A stretch of DNA of 64,000 bases from contig NZ_AXAS01000008.1 of assembly GCF_000472925.1 (NCBI RefSeq), positions 1 to 64,000 on the forward strand, written 5' to 3'. The notes under the pieces were generated by a model, which did not search any database, had not been told where the DNA came from, and saw only the letters and a list, made by a program, of their open reading frames with translations. The translations under genes were made by a program, and so were the position numbers. Of the stretch, positions 52,661 to 61,533 are shown one piece after another. The stretch is from Bradyrhizobium sp. Ec3.3 (GTDB taxonomy: Bacteria; Pseudomonadota; Alphaproteobacteria; Rhizobiales; Xanthobacteraceae). Numbering within the stretch: position 1 is the first letter of the stretch; every line of letters starts with the position of its first letter.

Positions 52661-54448
52661 TCAGGTCGTGCGCGCGGGCGTCGCCATGTCCCGCCCCAAC
52701 ATCCCTTGTTCGATCGCCTTGATCTGGAGCGCCAGGAACCTCGAATTGATGCGGCATTGCGCGAGGCTGCCGGCGATGAACCACAGGCCGGGCTGCTTCG
52801 TGCGCGCATACATGTTACGCAGCTCAAAACCGTCGCCAAAGCCCCAGATCGGGCCGACGCGATCGGCAACGGCATCGCCGAACAGCTTTCGCACCAGATA
52901 GGCTTGCGGCTTGTAGCCGGTCGAGAGCACGATGAGGTCGGCCGGGATGATCCCGCCGTCCTTCGTCCGCGCGCCCTCGGCGACGAAGCTTTCGATGTCC
53001 TCGAATTGCCTGAGCCCGACCTCGCCCTTCACGATGAGATCGGAGCAGCCGACGTTGAAATAATAGCCGCCGCCGCGAGTGAGGTATTTGAACTGCCAGC
53101 CGGTTCCGCCTTCGCCGAAATCGAGCTTGAAGCCGACGCGAGTGAGACCGTCGAGCAGCTCCTTGTCGAGCGCTTTCGACTGCTCCGTCAGCATCACGTG
53201 GGTCTTCTTCGTGAGCGGCGTCGGCATCGAGGTCGCGATCAGGTCGTTGTCCTCGAGCGTGCCCTCGTTGTAGGTCGCGTAGGCGAGCTGTGCCGAGGGT
53301 TCGATATTGGTGACCAGCGTCGGCGAGCGCTGCACCAGCGTCACCTCCGCACCGCTGGAGTAGAGATCCTGCGCAATGTCGTGGCCGCTGTTGCCGGTGC
53401 CGATGACGATCGCGCGCTTGCCGGTCCAGCTCTCGCCGTCCTCATAGCGGCTGGAATGCACGAGTGGGCCGTTGAAATTTTTCAGGCTCGGAATATCGGG
53501 CATGCTCGGGATGCCGCTGACGCCGGTTGCCATCACGACATGGCGCGGATGCATGGTGCGCGTGGTGCCGTCGGCACGGCGTAGCGTGACCGTCCAGCAT
53601 CCCTTCGCATCGTCGTAGGTGCCGCCCTCGAACTCGGTGCCGGTCCAGTAGTTCAGCTCCATCGCCTCGACGTAAGCCTCGAACCAGTTCGCGAGCTTGT
53701 CCTTGGGGATATAGACCGGCCAGTTCGGCGGGAACGGCATGTAGGGCAGGTGATTGACCTGCACCTGGTTGTGCAGCGTGAGCGCGTGATAGCGTTTGCG
53801 CCAATTGTCGCCGATGCGTGGCCAGCGGTCGACGATCAGCGTGTCGACGTTCAACTGCTTCAGCCGCGCCGCGATCGCCAGCCCCGCCTGGCCGCCGCCG
53901 ATCACCAGCACGGCCGGATCGCGATCGGCATAGTCGCCGGACGCTGTGCGCAGATCGAGCCAGTTCGGTCCGCGGAAGTCGCGCGAATAGGCCTGGCCGC
54001 GCGGCCGCGTCCGGTTGAGCTGCTCCTCAAATCCCTTCAGCTCCTCAAGCGCGGTGAGCAGCGTCCACGCCTTCAGGCGGTCGCCGTCATCGGCGTCCGG
54101 CAGTAGCCGCACGATGCCGCTGCCGCGGCCGACGGCCGTTTCGAACGAGAAGATTGCTTCGATCGTCTTGGTGCCGGCGCGAGTCACCCAGCGTGGCGGC
54201 GCGCGGGTCGATGCGATTTCGAAAGAACTCGGCGCAGCTTCGGATGCGAGCGCGCTCAATTCCCGCACGGTCGCATCGCGACCGGCGATCGTTTGCAGGT
54301 TCCAGCTGAGCGCGAGCACGTCGCGCCAGTAGCTGTCGGCCAGGAAGAGCTTATGCAGCGCGCCGTGACCCGGGTCGCCAAGCGCCTGCTCGAACTGGTC
54401 GAGCCAGGTTTGCGCGGACACAAGAATGTCCTTCGTCCTGTCCAGCAT
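52661..54448 (-). CDS. Flavin-containing monooxygenase-type oxidoreductase
   Basis: 595 residues from the ATG at 54448 (MLDRTKDILVSAQTWLDQFE). Residues 1-170 form a separate helical/SnoaL-like region. Then the FAD-binding VLVIGGGQAGLAIAARLKQL, WRKRYHALTLHNQVQVNHLP, the ATG-type motif VVMATGVSG, the NADPH-binding VIGTGNSGHDIAQDLY, and LIVLSTGYKPQ. This is the FMO/Baeyer-Villiger type. Substrate unknown. Expression independent of the next gene, since 78 bp separate them. Confidence 0.85.
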   Translation of the reverse strand: MLDRTKDILVSAQTWLDQFEQALGDPGHGALHKLFLADSYWRDVLALSWNLQTIAGRDATVRELSALASEAAPSSFEIASTRAPPRWVTRAGTKTIEAIFSFETAVGRGSGIVRLLPDADDGDRLKAWTLLTALEELKGFEEQLNRTRPRGQAYSRDFRGPNWLDLRTASGDYADRDPAVLVIGGGQAGLAIAARLKQLNVDTLIVDRWPRIGDNWRKRYHALTLHNQVQVNHLPYMPFPPNWPVYIPKDKLANWFEAYVEAMELNYWTGTEFEGGTYDDAKGCWTVTLRRADGTTRTMHPRHVVMATGVSGIPSMPDIPSLKNFNGPLVHSSRYEDGESWTGKRAIVIGTGNSGHDIAQDLYSSGAEVTLVQRSPTLVTNIEPSAQLAYATYNEGTLEDNDLIATSMPTPLTKKTHVMLTEQSKALDKELLDGLTRVGFKLDFGEGGTGWQFKYLTRGGGYYFNVGCSDLIVKGEVGLRQFEDIESFVAEGARTKDGGIIPADLIVLSTGYKPQAYLVRKLFGDAVADRVGPIWGFGDGFELRNMYARTKQPGLWFIAGSLAQCRINSRFLALQIKAIEQGMLGRDMATPARTT

Positions 54449-54526
54449 GCGCGACCTCGTGGCCGTCTTCGCGGCGCTTCCTCTCGGGCACGAGGCTATA
54501 CCGGTTCGGTCCGTACAAAAAGGCAA

Positions 54527-55612
54527 CTATCCGAGCAGCGAGAGCATATGCCCCTGCTCAGGCGGAATACGGCCCTTGAGGGTATCGAGATAAACCCGCC
54601 GCACCGCGTCGGCTCCGCGGCTCTCGACCACGGCGATGCACTTTTCGAGCATCGGCGCAAAGCCCGACCACGTCACGCCAAAGCGCTGATCGATTCCGCC
54701 CGGGCCCCAGTCCTTCGCACGCTTGCGCAGATGATCCGGCGCGAAGAACCAGCGCGGCTTTGCGCCGGGCAGGGCGCCTTCGTCGGCATCGGTGGCGCGA
54801 TGCGTCAGGCCGACGCGCACCGAGCACGCCATCCGGTTGCCGAAATGGTGGTGCAGCTCGGCCCGCAACGCGCTGCTGCCGGCCATGTCGACGAAGGCGA
54901 CCGGCTTATCCGTCGGCAGCGAGCTGAAGCGGTCATAAGTGACGACCTCGTCGTAGCAGGGTAGCGAGCCGACGAAGCCGGCGTTGCCGGCCGAGGTCAG
55001 CCCGATCACCCTGCGGCCGCGGCTGTGCAGGAGATGCGCGAGCCCGAACGCGGTCTTGCTGGAGGCGCTCGAGAGCAGCACGCTATGCGCGCCAAAGTCG
55101 TCGTTCTCGGCGAGGAAATCGTCGACCAGGAACGACAGCATGAACAGCGGCCGCAGCAGCGCCTGAAGATCGCCCTGATGCCCCGCAAAGTTGGGATCAC
55201 CGGTGACACGGGAATAGACGTTATAGACCGGCGACACCTGCTTGCGATGCTCTGCGCCGTCGCGAAGAGCGCGCTTGCTGACGTCCGTGGCTTCGATGAC
55301 GAGATGCGTCGCCATCGGGAAATAGCCGAACAGTCGCTCGCCGACAGCGACGCCAGGGTGTTTCGAGGCGATGACCTCGCCAAAACCCCACACCGGGATG
55401 TTGCCGAAGCCGTGCGGCGCCGGAAAGATTTGCCAGTATTTCAGCTCGTCGCCCATCACGGCATAGGTGATGTTGTTGGCGGTGAACGCGAAGCGTTCGA
55501 CCTTCACCAAAAGCGCATCCGCCGGTAGCGTGGCTGGATCGGGAATTGCGGTCTCGGTCAGCTTGCACTGCTCGAGGTCGTTGCGCGCAACGATGAAGTC
55601 GGTCGATGTCAT
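54527..55612 (-). CDS. DUF2855 family protein
   Basis: 361 residues from the ATG at 55612, overlapping the end of the preceding glycosylase gene. It resembles medium-chain dehydrogenases: N-terminal VKVERFAFTANNITYAVMGD, FGNIPVWGFGEVIASKHPGV, and a nucleotide-binding-like SVLLSSASSKTAFGLAHLLH with GRRVIGLTSAGN. The usual zinc ligands are absent. DUF2855 is of unknown function but clearly of the quinone-oxidoreductase type. Confidence 0.8.
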   Translation of the reverse strand: MTSTDFIVARNDLEQCKLTETAIPDPATLPADALLVKVERFAFTANNITYAVMGDELKYWQIFPAPHGFGNIPVWGFGEVIASKHPGVAVGERLFGYFPMATHLVIEATDVSKRALRDGAEHRKQVSPVYNVYSRVTGDPNFAGHQGDLQALLRPLFMLSFLVDDFLAENDDFGAHSVLLSSASSKTAFGLAHLLHSRGRRVIGLTSAGNAGFVGSLPCYDEVVTYDRFSSLPTDKPVAFVDMAGSSALRAELHHHFGNRMACSVRVGLTHRATDADEGALPGAKPRWFFAPDHLRKRAKDWGPGGIDQRFGVTWSGFAPMLEKCIAVVESRGADAVRRVYLDTLKGRIPPEQGHMLSLLG

Positions 55613-56349
55613 GGTGAAGGTCCCGGCTTTTTCCGTGCCGGCATCTTTTCTTTCACCCGTGAGCGCTTTGCAACAGCAACATTGTTTAAAACGGCGTTCG
55701 CCTCGCCGGCGATGACGCCTTCGCGTTTCTTGACCGCGCGATAGTAGCTCCACCACAGATGCGCGGCCGCGCCGCGCAGGGGCCGCCAGGGCTCGGCGAG
55801 CGGGGCCATCTGCTTCTCGGTGGGGCGCGTCTTCAGGCCCAGCCCGAGGCGGATGCCTTCTTGGACTGCGAGATCGCCGGCCGGCCAGGCATCGCCATGG
55901 CCGAGGCAAAACAGCAGGTAGACGTCGGCGGTCCACGGTCCGATGCCCGGCAGCGCGATCAGCGTGTGATGCGCGGCGTCGGCATCCTCTTCGGCGAGGA
56001 CGTCGAGATTCAGCCGTTCGGCCGCGAGCTCGCGTGCCAGATGTTTCAGCGTCTTGATCTTGGCTGCCGAAAGGCCGAGCCGTCCCAGCCGGTCGGCGCG
56101 TGCGCGGCGCACGGCATCATGGTCGAACGGATCGAAGGCGGCGTTTAGCCGCCCCCAGATCGCGCCGGCGCTCGCGGTCGAGAGCTGCTGGCCGCAGACG
56201 ATATGGGCAAGCCCGACAAAGCCAGGCTCACGCCGCCGCAGGCTCGGCATGCCCGCGATCTCCAGCACCGGCTTCAGCCGGGTATCGCGCTTCACCAGCG
56301 CCTCAACGGCCTCTTCGAGATCGGACTGGGTTTCGAGGTGGATGGTCAT
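55609..56349 (-). CDS. DNA-3-methyladenine glycosylase II (AlkA-type)
   Basis: 246 residues. HhH-GPD fold: FVGLAHIVCGQQLSTASAGA, GLSAAKIKTLKHLARELAAE, the hairpin-helix LIALPGIGPWTADVYLLFCL, and the catalytic Asp in WPAGDLAVQEGIRLGLGL. It removes alkylated bases from DNA. The C-terminal 30 residues are basic. Its TGA overlaps the ATG of the DUF2855 gene (ATGA), so the two are co-expressed. Confidence 0.9.
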   Translation of the reverse strand: MTIHLETQSDLEEAVEALVKRDTRLKPVLEIAGMPSLRRREPGFVGLAHIVCGQQLSTASAGAIWGRLNAAFDPFDHDAVRRARADRLGRLGLSAAKIKTLKHLARELAAERLNLDVLAEEDADAAHHTLIALPGIGPWTADVYLLFCLGHGDAWPAGDLAVQEGIRLGLGLKTRPTEKQMAPLAEPWRPLRGAAAHLWWSYYRAVKKREGVIAGEANAVLNNVAVAKRSRVKEKMPARKKPGPSP

Positions 56350-56445
56350 GAAGACACCGGATCGCAGCGATGCGGACTAAGCGTCCTGTGGACGGTTCGG
56401 AACGATGAGACTAAGACCATATCACCTTGATTTCGGACGCGCCGG

Positions 56446-57300
56446 ATGAGTTTGAGAAACATTCCTGCCGAGATGATCGGCGAGAAAGTCGCCTTGATCG
56501 ATGCCATGCTCGGTCGCATCGTCGACGAACATCGCGTTTTCTTGCCCCTCGCCATCGAAAGCGGTAGCCGGGCATGGGGCTTTTCGTCTCCTGACAGCGA
56601 CTACGACTGTCGCTTCGTCTTCGTGCGTCGCGCCGTCGATCATGTTACGCCATGGACCTCGCGTGACGTCATTGAGCTCCCGCTTGAAGGAGACCTCGAT
56701 GCCAATGGGTGGGACTTGCGCAAGGCGCTTCAGCTCTTGCTGAAGGGCAATGCGGTGATTGTCGAGTGGCTGCGCTCGCCGGTCATTTACTGCGGGCAGG
56801 CCTGGTTTCGCGATGATTTTCTGGAGTTTGCTCGCCAGGCGGCGAGCCGGGAGGCGATTGGCCGTCACTATCTTCATCTTGGCGAGCGTCAGCGACGCGT
56901 ATACTTCGGCGATGGAACGAGCGTTGCGCAAAAGAAGATCTTCTATGCACTTCGGCCCGCGGCCGCCTTGCGATGGTTGCGCATGCATCCGACCGAGGCT
57001 GTCGCGCCAATGCATTTTCCGACGCTCATGGCAGAGTGTGAGCCGCCGAGCGATTTGAGGGCGGAGGTCGTCGATCTGATGGATCGCAAGGCGGTCACGC
57101 GCGAGCTCGGCGTAGCGCCTCTGTCACGCGTGGTAGCTGGCTTCATCGATTCAGAGTTCGAGCTTGCCCGTGGTGTATTCGAGGGCGGCGGGGTCGGTGC
57201 ATCGGAACAAATGATCCTTAGGGCGGAGCAGTTCTATCGCGGTGTGGTCGAGCGACTCGAGCGGGAGAGCGGCACGATTGATCCGTTTCGGCCCGCCTGA
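56446..57300 (+). CDS. RlaP/YcgL-type nucleotidyltransferase
   Basis: 284 residues. The polymerase-beta-like active site is at LAIESGSRAWGFSSPDSDYD, CRFVFVRR (GSRxxG ... DxD). The rest, with LNGxDLRKAL-like NGWDLRKALQLLLKGNAVIVEWL, fits PF10127 (RlaP, predicted nucleotidyltransferases linked to RNA repair). The TGA at the end overlaps the ATG of gluQ, so the two genes form an operon linking nucleotidyl transfer and tRNA modification. Precise reaction unknown. Confidence 0.8.
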   Translation: MSLRNIPAEMIGEKVALIDAMLGRIVDEHRVFLPLAIESGSRAWGFSSPDSDYDCRFVFVRRAVDHVTPWTSRDVIELPLEGDLDANGWDLRKALQLLLKGNAVIVEWLRSPVIYCGQAWFRDDFLEFARQAASREAIGRHYLHLGERQRRVYFGDGTSVAQKKIFYALRPAAALRWLRMHPTEAVAPMHFPTLMAECEPPSDLRAEVVDLMDRKAVTRELGVAPLSRVVAGFIDSEFELARGVFEGGGVGASEQMILRAEQFYRGVVERLERESGTIDPFRPA

Positions 57301-58169
57301 TGCCACCCGTTTTCCGATTCGCCCCGAGCCCAAATGGCTATCTCCATCTCGGCCACGCCCTTTCCGCCCTGCTCAATTTCGATCGCGCGCGCGAGACGGG
57401 CGGGCGCTTCCTGCTGCGCATCGAGGACATCGACAGGGCGCGCTGCCGGGTAGAGTTCGAGGCGGCGATCTACGAAGACCTCGCCTGGCTCGGGATCGCC
57501 TGGGAGATGCCGGTGCGGCGGCAGTCTGATCATTTTGAGGCCTACCGCGTGGCGCTGGACCAGCTCACCGCGCTTGGCCTCGTCTATCCCGCCTTCGAAA
57601 GCCGCGCTGAGATCGCAAGGCTGGTGACGCAGCGCGAGGCCGATCAGCCGTGGCCGCGCGATCCGGATGGCGCGCCGCTTTATCCGGGCACTGCGAAATC
57701 GCTCTCCGCCGCCGAGCGTGCGCGGCTGATCTCGTCCGGCGCGCCCTATGCGCTGCGGCTCGACATGGCCGCCGCTTGCCGCCGCGTAACGGACCTCATG
57801 TGGCATGAGGACGGCGAGGGGCCCGCGGGCGAGCAGGGCAGCATTCCTGCCCAACCGCAGGCCTGGGGCGACGTCATCCTCGCACGCAAGGAGACGCCGA
57901 CCAGCTATCACATCTCGGTCGTCGTCGACGATGCGTTGCAAGAGGTGAGCGAGGTGGTGCGCGGTCAGGACCTGTTTCATGCCACCTCGGTCCACCGCCT
58001 GCTCCAGCAACTGCTCGGCCTGCCCGCGCCCGCCTACCGCCACCACCGGCTGATACGCGACGAGGGCGGGCAAAAGCTTTCCAAATCGACCCGCGCCACC
58101 GGTTTGCGCGACTTGCGCGCGGCGGGAGCGCTGCCTGCCGACATTCGCGCTTTGGTGGGATTACGTTAA
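57300..58169 (+). CDS. gluQ: Glutamyl-queuosine tRNA(Asp) synthetase
   Basis: 289 residues. Class I synthetase motifs: FRFAPSPNGYLHLGHALSAL (HLGH at 16-19) and GGQKLSKSTRATGLR (KLSKS). It lacks the anticodon-binding domain of GluRS, as expected for GluQ-RS, which attaches glutamate to queuosine at position 34 of tRNA(Asp). The conserved LLRIEDIDRARCR and the family's length support this. The central segment where zinc cysteines often sit has only one Cys pair (CRRVT region), so zinc may not be bound. Confidence 0.9.
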   Translation: MPPVFRFAPSPNGYLHLGHALSALLNFDRARETGGRFLLRIEDIDRARCRVEFEAAIYEDLAWLGIAWEMPVRRQSDHFEAYRVALDQLTALGLVYPAFESRAEIARLVTQREADQPWPRDPDGAPLYPGTAKSLSAAERARLISSGAPYALRLDMAAACRRVTDLMWHEDGEGPAGEQGSIPAQPQAWGDVILARKETPTSYHISVVVDDALQEVSEVVRGQDLFHATSVHRLLQQLLGLPAPAYRHHRLIRDEGGQKLSKSTRATGLRDLRAAGALPADIRALVGLR

Positions 58170-58256
58170 GTTTCTCTGGGGTTTAGCAAAACGCCTCAGT
58201 GACTCCCTGGGCCCCGCCGTGCCATGCTGACTGCGAGCCGGGGTTCAAGGGGAAAC

Positions 58257-59570
58257 ATGGCGGCGAAAACGCGCATCGCGCGCACCACGCGGTCGTCAAA
58301 GCGGCGGTTGCCCAAGACGGGCGCCAAGACGCCGGTTAAGACGCGCGTTAAGCCGCATGCCGCACGAAAGCGCAGCCCAAAGACGAGTGCAAAACCTGTC
58401 GCGGCGGACATGGTTCAGGCGGCGCTTGCCGCCTTTGCCCATGAGGTTCGCACCCCCCTGACCGGAATCCTTGCGATCAGCGATCTCCTGGCGACCTCCG
58501 ACCTCGGCGAGCGCGAGCGTCGCTGGGCCGATACCATCAAGGCCGGCGCGGAGCATCTGGCGAGCCTTGCCACGTTGTTCGTCGATGCCGCCAAGACAGG
58601 GAAAAATGGTGGCGGTGGCCTCGGTCAGGATCTGTTCGACCTGCGAGCGCTGGCGCGCGCCGCCGGCGACTCGCTCGCCGGCCGGGCGGCCGCCAAGGGG
58701 TTGCAGGCCCGGGTCGATATCTCGCCAAAGCTCCCCGCGCTGGTGGTTGGTGATCCCGTCCGCCTGCGCGCGGCGCTGGAGAATCTGATCGACAATGCCG
58801 TGAAGTTCACCGAGCAGGGCGGGATCGCTCTCTCCGTCGCGCCATGGCCGATCGCCAAGGACAGGATCAAGGGGAAAGCCAAAGACAAGGCCAGGACCGG
58901 CGTCGCATTCGCGGTGTCCGACAGCGGCATCGGGCTGACCATGGCCGAGATCAAGCGCCTGTTCCGTCCGTTCTCGCAGGCCAATGTCACCATCGCCTCG
59001 CGCTTCGGCGGCGCCGGGCTCGGGCTGTCATCGGTGAAGCAGCTTGCGCGCGCGATGGGCGGCGACATCACGGTCGCGCCGCGGCGCGGCGGCGGCGCCA
59101 CCTTCACATTGACGGTGTCCCTGACCTCGGCCGAGGCGGAGAAATCCACCAAGTCAGGGGCGCACGACGGTCGCGGGGAGAATGCGCCGGCGGGCTTGCG
59201 CGTGCTCAGCGTCGAGGACAATCCGTTCGGCCGCGTCGTGCTCAACACCATACTGACCGAACTCGGCCATCATGCCGAGTTCATCGGCCGTGGCGAGGAC
59301 GCGGAAAACCGCCTGGCGCAAGGCGGCTTCGACGCGGTGCTAATGGACATGGTGCTGCCGGGCATCGACGGCATCGAGGCGATCAAGCGCATCCGCACGA
59401 TGTGTCCGCCGCTCGGTCAGATCCCGATCATCGGCATTTCCGGCCGCGGCGAGGACGAGACGGCCTCGCGCGAGGCCGGTGCCGACGCCTTCCTGGTCAA
59501 GCCCGTGTCTCCGCGTGCGCTAGCGACTGCGCTGCTTGAAGCGACACGCCGTGAGGAAGCCGCGACTTGA
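58257..59570 (+). CDS. Soluble hybrid histidine kinase with receiver domain
   Basis: 437 residues from the ATG at 58257 (AGGGGAAAC upstream). Basic, probably disordered N-terminus (about 1-55); HisKA with the phospho-acceptor His in AFAHEVRTPLTGIL; HATPase with N box IDNAVKFTEQGG, G1 VSDSGIGLT and G2 FGGAGLGLSSVKQLARAMGG; then a receiver domain VLSVEDNPFGRVVLNTILTE, phosphorylated Asp in VLMDMVLPGIDG and Lys in FLVKPVSP. No membrane helix, so it senses an internal signal or partner. The 3' end overlaps that of the opposite gene by 74 bp. Confidence 0.9.
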   Translation: MAAKTRIARTTRSSKRRLPKTGAKTPVKTRVKPHAARKRSPKTSAKPVAADMVQAALAAFAHEVRTPLTGILAISDLLATSDLGERERRWADTIKAGAEHLASLATLFVDAAKTGKNGGGGLGQDLFDLRALARAAGDSLAGRAAAKGLQARVDISPKLPALVVGDPVRLRAALENLIDNAVKFTEQGGIALSVAPWPIAKDRIKGKAKDKARTGVAFAVSDSGIGLTMAEIKRLFRPFSQANVTIASRFGGAGLGLSSVKQLARAMGGDITVAPRRGGGATFTLTVSLTSAEAEKSTKSGAHDGRGENAPAGLRVLSVEDNPFGRVVLNTILTELGHHAEFIGRGEDAENRLAQGGFDAVLMDMVLPGIDGIEAIKRIRTMCPPLGQIPIIGISGRGEDETASREAGADAFLVKPVSPRALATALLEATRREEAAT

Positions 59571-60390
59571 TGATCGCGGCGTTGAGCTCGCCGCCATAGA
59601 CGAAGATCGCGGCGATGAAATACAGAAACACCAGCGCGATGATCACGGAGGCGAGCCCCGCATACATCGTCACGTAGTTGTTGGCGAAGCGCGCCAGATA
59701 TTGCCCGAACACGATGCCTGAGACGACCGACCCCACGATGGTGAAGACGATGCCGGGCAGGATCTGGAGAAACTTCCGCCGTCCCGCCGGCACCCAGGCA
59801 TGCAGGATCAATAGCGCCACGATCAGCGCGCCGATGGTGATGCCATAACGCACCCAGGTCAGGATGCTTTCGTTGGACTCGACGAACAGCGGGATGTGGC
59901 GCCGCGCCGCCTCGATGATCAGAGGGCCGAGCACGATCAGGAAGGCCATGGCGAGCGCGGCGAAGGCCGCGACCAGCGTGTAGGCGATCGATTCCAGCCG
60001 CAGCCAGTACCAGCGCCGCATCTCGACCACCGCGTAGGCGCGGTTGAGCGCGACCCGTAAGGCCTCGACGCCGTTCGAGGCGAAATAGACCGACAGCACC
60101 GCGCCGATCGTCAGCACGTCGGTGCGGGTCGTGGTCAGAACGTCGTGGATCTCGCCGGACAATGTGTCGGCAACCTGCTTGGGCCAGACCTGGAGCATCA
60201 GCCCGGCGGCCTGGTCGGCGAGCTCCTTGGAGCCGAAGAAGCCCGCCAGCGAGGTCAGCACGATCAGGAACGGGAACAGCGCCATCAGGCTGGACAGTGC
60301 GATATGGCTCGCGATCGCCCAGCCGTCGTCGGCGAGGAACGTGTAGAACGCGTCCATCACGACGAGGTAGAGGTAGCGGATCTGCCTCAC
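59497..60390 (-). CDS. YihY/BrkB-family inner membrane protein
   Basis: 297 residues, six membrane segments. The family start FYTFLADDGWAIASHIALSS, LMALFPFLIVL is followed by VYFASNGVEALRVALNRAYAV and the closing VIIALVFLYFIAAIFVYGGE LN. Members were once called RNase BN or BrkB but are now considered membrane proteins of unknown transport function. Confidence 0.85.
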   Translation of the reverse strand: MRQIRYLYLVVMDAFYTFLADDGWAIASHIALSSLMALFPFLIVLTSLAGFFGSKELADQAAGLMLQVWPKQVADTLSGEIHDVLTTTRTDVLTIGAVLSVYFASNGVEALRVALNRAYAVVEMRRWYWLRLESIAYTLVAAFAALAMAFLIVLGPLIIEAARRHIPLFVESNESILTWVRYGITIGALIVALLILHAWVPAGRRKFLQILPGIVFTIVGSVVSGIVFGQYLARFANNYVTMYAGLASVIIALVFLYFIAAIFVYGGELNAAIIKSRLPHGVSLQAAQSLAHAETRA

Positions 60391-60556
60391 GGCGTACCCC
60401 GGCGCTGCTCTGCTCTCTCTTCCCGCAAGCGGCGAGAGGCGAAGTCTGCGGGCTGGCTCAAATCGATAATCATCCGCTTAGCTTCTGATATTATTGGCCT
60501 AAAAGCCAGATCGCGCCGCGATGGCGCAGCCGCAAACACAATGTTATCTACCCCTA

Positions 60557-60751
60557 ATGGCATCCTTCCTGAGTTCTTTCATCCTGCCGGTGGCTGTCGG
60601 CGCCGTGGCGCTAGTGCTGCTGCTCGGTCTCGTCAACATGATGCGCGGCGGCTCGCCGAACACCTCGCAGAGGCTGATGCGGCTGCGCGTACTGTTTCAG
60701 TTCGTGGCGATCGTCATCGCCATGCTCGCGGTCTGGGCGATGGGCCGCTAG
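60557..60751 (+). CDS. Small twin-helix membrane protein (HIG1-like)
   Basis: 64 residues from the ATG at 60557 (MASFLSSFILPVAVGAVALV). Two membrane helices, 7-26 and 45-62, flank a short loop MMRGGSPNTSQRLMRLRVLF. This is the HIG1/twin-transmembrane-helix type of protein; relatives associate with cytochrome oxidase supercomplexes in mitochondria and alphaproteobacteria. It stands next to the adenosyltransferase and etf genes. Confidence 0.75.
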   Translation: MASFLSSFILPVAVGAVALVLLLGLVNMMRGGSPNTSQRLMRLRVLFQFVAIVIAMLAVWAMGR

Positions 60752-60799
60752 AGCATGATCCGGAAAAGTGTGCAGCGGTTTTCCGATAAGATCATGCTC
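60751..60799. repeat. Palindromic interspersed element
   Basis: GAGCATGATC (60751-60760) and GATCATGCTC (60790-60799) plus inner CGGAAAA (60761-60767) and TTTTCCG (60779-60785) form a long hairpin. The left arm begins in the stop codon of the small membrane gene. The family GAGCATGATCCGGAAAAGTG is frequent in Bradyrhizobium-like genomes and may end transcription. Confidence 0.8.
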
Positions 60800-60832
60800 A
60801 AACATTGAGAGCCGGCGGCTGGAGAGGCAAAC

Positions 60833-61405
60833 ATGGTCGTTCTCAACCGTATCTACACCCGTACCGGTGACGACGGCACGACCGCGCTCGGCTCCGGCGA
60901 GCGCCGTCCGAAATATGATCTGCGGATCGAGGCCTATGGCACCGTCGACGAGACCAATGCCGCGATCGGCGTTGTGCGATTGCACGTCAAGGACTGGCCG
61001 GAGCTCGATGCGATGCTCGGCCGGATCCAGAACGACCTGTTCGATCTCGGCGCCGATCTCGCGGTGCCCGAGCGTGAAGGCAAAGCCGAACGGTTGCGGG
61101 TGGTGGCAAGTCAGGTCGAGCGGCTCGAGCGCGACATCGACGCGCTGAACGACAAGCTCGCCCCGCTCACCTCCTTCGTGCTGCCGGGCGGAACCCCGGC
61201 GGCCGCCCATCTCCATGTCGCGCGCACGATATGCCGCAGGGCGGAACGCGTGATGGTGGAACTCGCTGCAAAGCCGGACGAGCCGGTCGGAGCGGCTGGC
61301 ATCCAATATATGAACCGGCTATCGGATTTCCTGTTTGTCGCGAGCCGCGCGGCCAATCATAATGGCGCCGGCGACGTGCTCTGGGTGCCGGGCCAGAACC
61401 GCTAA
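60833..61405 (+). CDS. Cob(I)yrinic acid a,c-diamide adenosyltransferase, PduO type
   Basis: 190 residues. Family signature: IYTRTGDDGTTALGSGERRP (ATP-binding N-terminus), RIEAYGTVDETNAAIGVVRL, FVLPGGTPAAAHLHVARTIC RRAER, and YMNRLSDFLFVASRAANH. The enzyme attaches the adenosyl group of ATP to cob(I)alamin, giving coenzyme B12. In this neighbourhood it may serve methylmalonyl-CoA mutase or other B12 enzymes. Confidence 0.9.
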   Translation: MVVLNRIYTRTGDDGTTALGSGERRPKYDLRIEAYGTVDETNAAIGVVRLHVKDWPELDAMLGRIQNDLFDLGADLAVPEREGKAERLRVVASQVERLERDIDALNDKLAPLTSFVLPGGTPAAAHLHVARTICRRAERVMVELAAKPDEPVGAAGIQYMNRLSDFLFVASRAANHNGAGDVLWVPGQNR

Positions 61406-61533
61406 GCAAACCGCCAAGATTGGCTCGCAAAGCCAACTTTTGGGCCTCCGCGCGCGTTGACCGGACTGGGCCGGGCCATTAGGTTCCGCGCCAGTTGATA
61501 ACCCCCCTCAAGAATTCAAGTGAAAGAGGATCG

